Shown here: positions 44,388 to 51,185 of the stretch, in pieces
How the letters are laid out: each line of letters opens with the position of its first letter
Position numbering within the stretch: the stretch's first letter is position 1
DNA from: an uncultured Methylobacter sp.
GTDB lineage: Bacteria > Pseudomonadota > Gammaproteobacteria > Methylococcales > Methylomonadaceae
NCBI GenBank assembly: GCA_903832775.1
Contig: CAILCX010000210.1
Coordinates: forward strand, 1 to 51,185
Direction: 5' to 3'
DNA: 51,185 nt
The notes under the pieces: model-generated
What the model saw: the letters and a program-made list of their open reading frames with translations, nothing else
Database searches by the model: none
What the model was told of the DNA's origin: nothing
Program-made: the position numbers and the translations under genes

Positions 44388-44941
44388 GCTTCAACCGAAA
44401 TGGTAAGGGTCACATCATCGCCAACATTCGGCGCATATTTACCCATATTAAAATCACTGCGTTTCACCATACCGGTAGCATTTGCGCCACAAGCATCCTT
44501 TTTCAGCATCGGATGCGGCATACACTGAAACGACGTTAAAGTTAACATTAGTGGCTTGCTTATACCTTTCATGGTCAACTCACCCTCTACCGAAGTGATT
44601 TTATCACCCTCAAAGTTCACTTTACTCGAAATGAAAGTAGCCGTTGGATACTTCGCGGTATCAAGAAAATCAGCGCCTTGAATATGTTCATTAAACAAAG
44701 GCAAACCTGTATCAACCGATGGTGTTGAAACAACCACATTAACCGAACCGACTTTGGCTTCACGATCCAGCACGATAGTGCCTGACGTTTTATCGAAACG
44801 GCTTATTTGCGTAGAAAAGCCAAAATGACTATAAGAAAATCGCGGATAAGTATGACTACCTTCAATGACATAAGTTTCCGGTTTTGCAGATACAGACGAT
44901 GACACAGCAACTGCCAGCAATAAAAAAATAATATGCTTCAT
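44375..44941 (-). CDS. YceI-family periplasmic lipid-binding protein
   Basis: 188 residues. YceI-type lipocalin-like proteins bind isoprenoids in the periplasm. The ATG at 44941 is chosen because AAGGAA is 5-6 bases upstream and the signal peptide (to SVSA before KPETY) begins there, though the frame is open to 45031. Markers are IEGSHTYPRFSYSHFGFST, the strand GDKITSVEGELTMKGISKPL and KRSDFNMGKYAPNVGDDVTL. Cys residues near HPMLKKDACG are present. A 10-bp inverted repeat overlaps its stop codon. Confidence 0.92.
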   Translation of the reverse strand: MKHIIFLLLAVAVSSSVSAKPETYVIEGSHTYPRFSYSHFGFSTQISRFDKTSGTIVLDREAKVGSVNVVVSTPSVDTGLPLFNEHIQGADFLDTAKYPTATFISSKVNFEGDKITSVEGELTMKGISKPLMLTLTSFQCMPHPMLKKDACGANATGMVKRSDFNMGKYAPNVGDDVTLTISVEAAKE

Positions 44942-45090
44942 GTTATTCCTTAGGTTTAATATTGTTAAAAAGTTATTTCCAAAATCACCAAGTAGCCTCG
45001 ATGGAGCAAAGCGAAATCGAAGATTTATCAACGCCGTATACTTCGATTTAAAGCTATCAGATGGATTTTCTGATAGGCCAATGCCCCCGG

Positions 45091-46950
45091 TTATAATTGC
45101 ATCCCAGCAAGTTCTACGCCGTTACGGGTACTTTGCTTAATACTATATAAAGCCTGATCTGCCAATTTCATTAACTCATTCCATCCCAACTTATCATCCA
45201 TAGATCCTGCTATACCAATACTAACAGTCATCGTTTGGTGTTGTGCCAGTTTTTGATGCTGATTTTGTTCGATAACGCTACGGATACGTTCTCCCAGCAA
45301 TAGAGCTGTCTCGCCGGAGGTATTGGGAGCAATGATTAAAAACTCTTCACCGCCTAATCGGCAAACAATATCGTTGGCTCGTGAAGCAACCTTCATTAGT
45401 TTGGCGGCGTGGCACAATATCAAGTCACCAACGTCATGACCAAAGTTGTCATTCACTAATTTGAAGTGATCAAGATCCAGCATCAATACACTTATGGGTC
45501 GCTTGTGGCGTTGAGTTGCTGCCCACTCTTGCTCCAGACGCTCAAGCGCATAGCGGCGGTTAGGCAAACTAGTCAGTATGTCTGTATTGGCAAGAATCCT
45601 TAGGCGGCGGTTAGCGGCGGCCAACTCAACAGTATAATGCTGGATATCCCGACTTTCCTTTTCTAATTCCTGTTGCAATACAACAGTACGATGACCCGCC
45701 CGAATACGAACCAAAAGCACACGCAAGCTAACCGGATTTATTATATAGTCATCGATACCGGCATCAAATGCGGCAATCTGGGCATCCTCATTGTCATTGG
45801 CGGTACACATGATAAGGTAAAGATTCTTTCCAAAGTTCGACGTACGTAGTAACTTGCAAAGCGCTAATTCACCTATTGATTCCATGCCGCCATTGATAAT
45901 GACCATTTGAGGCTTATTTTCTATGACATATTGCAACGCAGATTCACTACTACAACAAATTCCAACCCGATGACCGGATTTGATAAGTTGCCTGGAAAGA
46001 TCCGTGAGACTTTTACTGTCATCCCCGATGAGTAATAAATCCAGGTCTGACAAAATAACTTCAGCTGAGACAGCTTCCGGTAATGAAATTTGAACGGTGG
46101 TATTAACTTCAATCAGCTTTCCCCAGTCGTGCCATTCATCAATGACTTCGCTGACAAATTCCATCAGTTCTATTTCGCTAAAGTTATGCAAACTCGCTTG
46201 GGTTATCAGTTCAGTAAACAAAAAAGCTCTATAGCCCTCATCAGCCAAACAATAACAGGCAATCTGTCTGGCAAAATCGAGTTGACTGGCAAGCCTTGTC
46301 ACTCGCGGTGGATATTTTTTGTCCTGATCAAATCTTGAGCGTAAAGCTTCCAGAAATAGTTCGGGTAATCCCCAATCCTCCAGTAAAATCAGACTCAACT
46401 CTTTATGATCAATACCAAATTTTTCTTTTTCCATAACCAGCAGTTGTTCGCCCTGCTCTGCTTCAAGACAACTGCTGTAACTCTCGGGCCAGGCCGTTGC
46501 AAAAGCAAGACGGCCAATATCAGAAAGCAATCCCAGCGTAAAGGATTCCTCGGGCGCCATGGTGCGTTCTCGTGCAGTTATAGCAGCAGTCGCTGTCGCC
46601 ATAGCCAGCGTTTGAGCCCAATACGCGGCATAATCAAATGCTGAACATTTACCGGTACTATTGTTACTGATTAAAGAAAGACTGAGGGTAAAGTTGCGCA
46701 CCGCTTGCATACCCATTGACAACACAGCATCCTGAATATCGACAATAGGACGTCGTGCGCCGAAGGCCGCGGAATTAACAAATCGTAAAATTCGACCGCT
46801 TAAGGCCGGATCCATTTTAATCAATTGTGCTATTTGAGGTATTGTCGCGTCATCTCGCTGCACCAGCTTTACAATTGCCAGTGCGGTTCCCGAAGGTGAA
46901 GGCAACCGCTCAGTTGCTTTTAAATTATGAAAGTTAAATTTATTGCTCAT
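45091..46950 (-). CDS. HDOD - degenerate receiver - GGDEF diguanylate cyclase
   Basis: 619 residues. HDOD domain at about 10-230; receiver-like domain at about 303-420; GGDEF domain at about 450-615. The GGDEF domain has the intact active site GGEEF (533-537) and an I-site RAND (524-527) five residues before it, so an active, product-inhibited diguanylate cyclase is expected. The receiver has lost its chemistry: Asn353 (IINGGM) stands where the phosphorylated Asp should be, and Asn405 (YIINP) where the conserved Lys should be. Signal input must therefore come from HDOD or from a binding partner rather than phosphorylation. The gene stands alone. Confidence 0.9.
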   Translation of the reverse strand: MSNKFNFHNLKATERLPSPSGTALAIVKLVQRDDATIPQIAQLIKMDPALSGRILRFVNSAAFGARRPIVDIQDAVLSMGMQAVRNFTLSLSLISNNSTGKCSAFDYAAYWAQTLAMATATAAITARERTMAPEESFTLGLLSDIGRLAFATAWPESYSSCLEAEQGEQLLVMEKEKFGIDHKELSLILLEDWGLPELFLEALRSRFDQDKKYPPRVTRLASQLDFARQIACYCLADEGYRAFLFTELITQASLHNFSEIELMEFVSEVIDEWHDWGKLIEVNTTVQISLPEAVSAEVILSDLDLLLIGDDSKSLTDLSRQLIKSGHRVGICCSSESALQYVIENKPQMVIINGGMESIGELALCKLLRTSNFGKNLYLIMCTANDNEDAQIAAFDAGIDDYIINPVSLRVLLVRIRAGHRTVVLQQELEKESRDIQHYTVELAAANRRLRILANTDILTSLPNRRYALERLEQEWAATQRHKRPISVLMLDLDHFKLVNDNFGHDVGDLILCHAAKLMKVASRANDIVCRLGGEEFLIIAPNTSGETALLLGERIRSVIEQNQHQKLAQHQTMTVSIGIAGSMDDKLGWNELMKLADQALYSIKQSTRNGVELAGMQL

Positions 46951-47161
46951 AGGGATAAGAAATAAGTTTTGAGGTATTTTATTATCACTGGTTTAGGGAG
47001 CTGTCTTTCAATTGATCGCAAGCCCCAAGGGAGATTCATGATCGCGTAAATCACCAATAACACGACAAAATATTGTTGAAATAGTCATTATTTGTTTATT
47101 TTGAGCTGCATTGCTTGGAGCAAGTGTGGAGTGGATAGTAAATACATTGCTAATCAGCCAA

Positions 47162-49999
47162 TTAAAATTCTTCCCAATTATCGTTAATGGTCTTTGGACT
47201 AGACTTGGCTGCTACCAGGTTTGTAATCACTTGCTGTGTAGCTAAGGTTGAAGTTTTTTGTGCAGTGCGCAAAGAGCTGAGGGACTTGGCTTGATTGATA
47301 TTGGTGATCGTCTTGCGAACATAATTATCCATCTTGAATTGCCCCACTGCGCCCGACAGATTATGCGCCTGCTCTTCCAGCGATTCCGCTGCAGCGGCGG
47401 CTTGCTCGACTAACGCGGCATTTTGTTGGGTCACTTCATCCATTTGACCGATAGCTTGGTTGACTTGCTGAATACCGGACGTTTGTTCTACGGAGGCCTC
47501 GCTGATTTCTGAGATCATGACGGTAACGCCATTTATGGACTTGACGATATCTTGCATGGTTAGTCCAGCTTGTACCACCAACTTATTGCCGCTTGAGACC
47601 TTAAGGACCGAATCATCAATTAGATGCTTGATTTCTCCGGCAGCCGTTGCCGCGCGTTGCGCAAGGTTTCGTACTTCAACAGCAACCACTGCGAAACCTC
47701 GACCTTGTTCACCGGCACGGGCCGCTTCAACAGCAGCATTGAGGGCAAGAATATTAGTTTGAAAGGCTATATCATCGATGACCGAAATGATATCGCCGAT
47801 CTTGCGAGAAGAATCGTTAATATCATTCATGGTGATAACAACCTGCTGAACTACATCCACTCCTTTTACGGCAATGTCAGTGGCATCAACAGCAAGTTGA
47901 TTGGCGTGTTTGGCATTTTCGGCATTGTGCTGCACTGTCGAAGTCAGCTCCTCCATGCTGGCCGCTGTTTGTTCAAGACTTGCAGCTTGCTGTTCAGTGC
48001 GATGCGACAAATCATTGTTACCGGAGGCAATTTCTTTAGCGCCGGTATTAATGTTGTCAGTAACCTCTTTAATTTGACTGATAATTTCCTTAAGTTTTTC
48101 TACTGTAGTATTGGCGTCATCCTTGAGTTGCCCAAAAATACCGGAATAATCATTGGTAATTTTTTCGGTTAAATCACCACATGCCAAAGCTTCCAGTACC
48201 CGCACCACTTCAGTTAAACCCGCCTCACTGGTACTGAGCAATTGATTTAAACCTTCGCCCAGCTCGAGAAAAAAGCCTTCCTTACCCTGTAAATCAAAAC
48301 GCTTACTAAAGTCGCCTCTGCTGGCAGCAAGCACCAACATTGAGACTTCATTCTCCACGGCAACTTCGTTCGTCCGATCCTGCCACTCGGCAACTGTTCC
48401 CAGTCGTTGCCCCAGATCGTTAACAACTGGATTGGCATTGATCACCATAGACCGGCCGCCGAGTAGCATCTTGGTCGTGTAATTACTGTCTAAACTGGCA
48501 AGGAGTTGGGCTTGATGTGCAGGGTTTATGTGAAAAACGTCGATATTGGATCCGACTAAATTGGCGACCGTAAAATCAGGTAGCTGTTTACGAATATCCG
48601 CTTCGGCCTTATTGAGAATGTCGATCGTCGATTTGTTCATATAAATGATGTTACGGGCATTGTCTGCGATCATTACGGCGCTACTGACATTATCCAGGCC
48701 AATTTTAAGGCGCAAATTTGCGTCAGCAATAATCTTAGTCTCCTGGGCCTCAAAACCCAGTTTAATCTGCATGGCCTTAATAGCGCTCAGCACCGTACCC
48801 AATTCATCATGACAGCTAATTTCAACAAGGGTTGTATAATCGCCATTACCAATAGAAGCAATGGAGCTGCTTAAAGTTCGCAAAATAGTGTTGATCAGAA
48901 TTAAACCAAAACACAGCGAGCCAATAACGCCGAAGATGATCATACCAATAGTGAGGTTGCGAATTTGAACCGAGCGTAACTGTGCCGTTTCAAATGCCTG
49001 TTTAGCGGCGTCCATCTGAGCTTGCATAAGCGCTTGAATACCTGTTGCAACAGATTCATAAAGCGGGCGAACTTTTTCCACAACGATTTTGTTAGCCAGC
49101 ACGCTATCATTGTTTTTAAAAGCCTCAACAGCCGGTTTTAAACCTTCTGTCACGAATTTTTTTCTATCTTCTGCAAACTTTTCAGCCAGTGTTTTTTCTT
49201 CAGTGGCTAGACTCGTGGCTATGTATACGCTCCATATTTTGCTGATTTCAGCGATATTTTGTTCAACTTCAAGGGTGTTTTTCTGGATTTCCTCTGTTGA
49301 AGAGGCCGATAAGTTGGCAGTAATACGTATCCGGTTAGTGAGCAACAGTTTCTGGATAAGAGCGATCTGATTCATGGGAATGGTGCGCTGCTCATAGACA
49401 GAACCAAGATCTTCACTGGCTTTAGTTATACCATACAAACCCATACCGCCAACAATCAGCAAAGAAATACACAGCAGACCGATAACGCTTAAGAAACGGG
49501 CTTTGATGGTGGGATTTTTGTAGGGATTAAGTTTCTTCCAAAAGGATTCTTTTACAACGTTGCCATTCTTTATTTTCAGATGACCGGCCTTGCCCACTCT
49601 AAATAAATGATAAGCGGCATCGGCAGCACCGATCATTTCGCGGGTAGGTTTACTCCGCACCGACATATAACCGACTAATTTTTTATTTTCATAAAAAGGC
49701 GTGGCATTGGCTAATACACAATAAAAGTCGCCATTTTTACAGCGGTTCTTTACCAGTCCAGACCAGGGACGCCGCTCTTTTAAAGACTTCCACATATCGG
49801 CGAAAGCTTCCTCCGGCATGTCCGGATGCCGCACTATATTTTGAGGTGAACCAATTAGCTCTTCTTTGGTAAAACCGCTGATGCGCAGAAAGTCTTCATT
49901 GATAAAGGTAATATTACCTTTTAAATCAGTCTTGGATACGATGGACTCGTGCTCTTTAAGCACATATTCCACGTTGGTTATTGGCTTATTTGATTTCAT
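47162..49999 (-). CDS. Aer-like PAS chemoreceptor (methyl-accepting chemotaxis protein)
   Basis: 945 residues. An N-terminal PAS domain (about 10-117) is close to the E. coli Aer domain; Arg57, His58, Asp60 and Trp70 fall at the same numbers as the FAD-contact region in Aer ([15 protein letters not shown]). Then come a membrane helix (168-190), a four-helix periplasmic domain, a second helix (about 350-370), HAMP, a second PAS-like domain (about 425-540), another HAMP-like segment, and the signalling tip [16 protein letters not shown]. The C terminus ends NWEEF, a CheR/CheB tether pentapeptide. An oxygen- or redox-sensing role is likely. Homology to Aer and pentapeptide are seen in the sequence; ligand binding is inferred. 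Confidence 0.92.
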   Translation of the reverse strand: MKSNKPITNVEYVLKEHESIVSKTDLKGNITFINEDFLRISGFTKEELIGSPQNIVRHPDMPEEAFADMWKSLKERRPWSGLVKNRCKNGDFYCVLANATPFYENKKLVGYMSVRSKPTREMIGAADAAYHLFRVGKAGHLKIKNGNVVKESFWKKLNPYKNPTIKARFLSVIGLLCISLLIVGGMGLYGITKASEDLGSVYEQRTIPMNQIALIQKLLLTNRIRITANLSASSTEEIQKNTLEVEQNIAEISKIWSVYIATSLATEEKTLAEKFAEDRKKFVTEGLKPAVEAFKNNDSVLANKIVVEKVRPLYESVATGIQALMQAQMDAAKQAFETAQLRSVQIRNLTIGMIIFGVIGSLCFGLILINTILRTLSSSIASIGNGDYTTLVEISCHDELGTVLSAIKAMQIKLGFEAQETKIIADANLRLKIGLDNVSSAVMIADNARNIIYMNKSTIDILNKAEADIRKQLPDFTVANLVGSNIDVFHINPAHQAQLLASLDSNYTTKMLLGGRSMVINANPVVNDLGQRLGTVAEWQDRTNEVAVENEVSMLVLAASRGDFSKRFDLQGKEGFFLELGEGLNQLLSTSEAGLTEVVRVLEALACGDLTEKITNDYSGIFGQLKDDANTTVEKLKEIISQIKEVTDNINTGAKEIASGNNDLSHRTEQQAASLEQTAASMEELTSTVQHNAENAKHANQLAVDATDIAVKGVDVVQQVVITMNDINDSSRKIGDIISVIDDIAFQTNILALNAAVEAARAGEQGRGFAVVAVEVRNLAQRAATAAGEIKHLIDDSVLKVSSGNKLVVQAGLTMQDIVKSINGVTVMISEISEASVEQTSGIQQVNQAIGQMDEVTQQNAALVEQAAAAAESLEEQAHNLSGAVGQFKMDNYVRKTITNINQAKSLSSLRTAQKTSTLATQQVITNLVAAKSSPKTINDNWEEF

Positions 50000-50265
50000 T
50001 ATTAATTACCTAAATTTTTTTAATATCTATTTTAAGTAGAATACCTATAAAAAAATCAACCTCACAATTATTTGTAAATATATACTAATAGGTAATTATT
50101 TCTATTAATAATAATGGTATCTTTTTAATATTACGTATTATTTATTTATTCGAAGAATTACTACAACTATATTCAATGATAAAATAATCGATACAAAGTG
50201 GATATAGAATGGATATAGACATTAAAATTTATACGACTTATTTCAGTTATTCTATAGCTGTTATT
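50000..50265. repeat. Intergenic copy 1 of the duplicated chemoreceptor/LuxR region
   Basis: This A/T-rich gap between the chemoreceptor start and the LuxR-type gene is repeated, with small changes and an insert of about 90 bases, at 50734-51091. The strongest blocks are the regions around 50099-50120 (CTATTAATAATAATGGTAT) and 50194-50225. Two TGGATATAGA elements sit at 50199-50208 and 50210-50219, period 11. Confidence 0.75.
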
Positions 50266-50733
50266 TTATTCCGTTAGTGTCAGCAGATAACTAAATAGAT
50301 TAATTGGTTTACCGTTTAATTTTAATTTCTTGCGTATGTGCTTGCGGTGTATATTGACAGTACCCAAGGAGATGAGTAGAGATTGCGCAATTTTTTGTGT
50401 GGGATAACCCAACCTGATCATTGATGCTACTTGTATTTCGACTGGGGTTAACAACTGATAGATAGAAGTTAATGTATTTCTCTCACCAGTGCTGTTAATT
50501 AGCTCTGCTATGTTAATTTGCAAGATATTAAGCTCTGGGGATTCTTCGGTATTTTTTCTCAGCTCGCTCTGTGTGCTGATAACCTTTTTTTCCAGGCGTC
50601 GAGCACTATCCAACAAAGCTTGTTCTACCAATTTTAATAAGGCAACATTATCTTTTAAATCAGCCTTGTATATGATTAAATCAAACTCTTTAAGCACATA
50701 TTCCATGTCGGTTATCAGCCTATTTGATTTCAT
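50266..50733 (-). CDS. LuxR-type regulator with chemoreceptor-like N terminus
   Basis: 155 residues. The C-terminal helix-turn-helix is clear: LTPVEIQVASMIRLGYPTQKIAQSLLISLGTVNIHRKHIRKKL. Residues about 35-85 form a coiled-coil linker as in the PAS-LuxR family. The first 29 residues (MKSNRLITDMEYVLKEFDL and onwards) copy the start of the chemoreceptor at 49999, including its upstream DNA, and then break off before the PAS core. It may be a PAS-LuxR protein that lost its sensor domain. DNA target and signal are unknown. Confidence 0.8.
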   Translation of the reverse strand: MKSNRLITDMEYVLKEFDLIIYKADLKDNVALLKLVEQALLDSARRLEKKVISTQSELRKNTEESPELNILQINIAELINSTGERNTLTSIYQLLTPVEIQVASMIRLGYPTQKIAQSLLISLGTVNIHRKHIRKKLKLNGKPINLFSYLLTLTE

Positions 50734-51091
50734 TATTAATCACCTAATATTTTAAACAGGTAACTGTCCTTAAAATTTATAAATTGGAGAGTAAGCAAAC
50801 AACGATAATTTATTTTGCAGTAACGGGAAGTTATAAAACATCATTTTTTTTGAGATCGATTTTAAGTAAATACCTTTAAAAAATCAACTTCACAATTATC
50901 TATAAATATATACTGACAGGCACTCATTCCTATTAATAATAATGGTATATTTAAAATATTACATATTATTACATAGTCGAATTATTCTTACAATTATTTA
51001 TATTGCTAAAGTAATCGATATAAAGTGGATATAGAATGGATATAGACATTAAACTTATACAGTTTATTTCAGTTAATCTATTGCTGTTATT
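50734..51091. repeat. Intergenic copy 2 of the duplicated chemoreceptor/LuxR region
   Basis: About 358 bases matching 50000-50265, with an extra piece near the LuxR start (about 50760-50855). Two TGGATATAGA elements recur at 51026-51035 and 51037-51046 with the same 11-base period. The copy continues into a second LuxR gene end at 51092. Confidence 0.75.
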
Positions 51092-51185
51092 TTATTCCGT
51101 TAGTGACAGCAGATAACTAAATAGATTAATTGGTTTACCGTTTAATCTTAATTTCTTGCGTATATGCTTGCGGTGTATATTGACA
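51092..51185 (-). CDS. Second LuxR-type regulator copy (N terminus beyond window)
   Basis: The last 94 bases carry the C-terminal end of another LuxR protein: VNIHRKHIRKKLRLNGKP, then INLFSYLLSLTE and a stop at 51092. It differs from the copy ending at 50266 by Lys to Arg in KKLRL and Thr to Ser in LLSL, so it is a diverged tandem duplicate that still reads in frame. Confidence 0.75.
   Translation of the reverse strand, partial: VNIHRKHIRKKLRLNGKPINLFSYLLSLTE

Noticed and set aside
47624-48172. 182-residue plus-strand ORF
   Set aside because: It is antisense to the conserved signalling tip of the chemoreceptor.

Overview
This looks like a chromosomal segment of a gammaproteobacterium, most likely a type I methanotroph (Methylococcales, Methylobacter-like). 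The inference rests on a squalene synthase / squalene-hopene cyclase / HpnG / HpnO / HpnH set that implies amino-bacteriohopanepolyols, a copper-handling CopC-CopD pair inside that set, a VPLPA-type exosortase with an exopolysaccharide operon, and gammaproteobacterial housekeeping genes (parE, xseB-ispA, hflD, ygfZ). No methane monooxygenase gene lies in the window, so the assignment is indirect. There are no tRNA, rRNA, CRISPR, phage or IS genes that I can see.
Layout. 1-5.7 kb: a large MscK/MscM-type mechanosensitive channel (cut by the window edge) behind a Lon-like AAA protease. 6-8.4 kb: an OmpA-domain protein and a membrane Ser/Thr kinase with a DUF4384-like tail. 8.4-11.6 kb: parE, xseB and ispA. 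11.8-18.9 kb: a 65-residue unknown, an EAL-HDOD protein, hflD, a GldA/GldG-like ABC exporter followed by two unknown membrane/coiled-coil proteins, and apt. 18.9-31.5 kb: a divergent hopanoid locus. Leftward it carries hpnH, an MlaC/HpnM-like protein and an MlaA-like protein; rightward it carries squalene synthase, shc, hpnG, hpnO, copC, copD and dxs. 31.7-32.3 kb: a frameshifted glutathione S-transferase relic. 32.4-41.3 kb: an exopolysaccharide export operon (Wza-like, beta-barrel, Wzz-like, degenerate tyrosine kinase) diverging from an exosortase-EpsI fusion, gmd and fcl. 41.5-46.9 kb: a small periplasmic unknown, ctaA, ygfZ, a YceI protein and an HDOD-receiver-GGDEF protein. 47-51.2 kb: an Aer-like chemoreceptor and a tandemly duplicated LuxR-type regulator whose 5' end and upstream DNA copy those of the chemoreceptor.
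How it fits together. Dxs feeds isopentenyl units, IspA makes farnesyl diphosphate, squalene synthase and Shc make hopene, and HpnH, HpnG and HpnO extend and aminate the side chain. The MlaC- and MlaA-like proteins are candidates for moving lipid between membranes, and CopC/CopD adds copper handling in the same transcription unit. The most interesting items for follow-up are the copper genes embedded in the hopanoid operon, the extended non-lipoprotein MlaA, the EPS kinase lacking its P-loop lysine, the receiver domain with Asp and Lys replaced by Asn, the duplicated chemoreceptor/LuxR region with conserved 11-bp direct repeats, and the two orphan coiled-coil proteins behind the Gld-like exporter.
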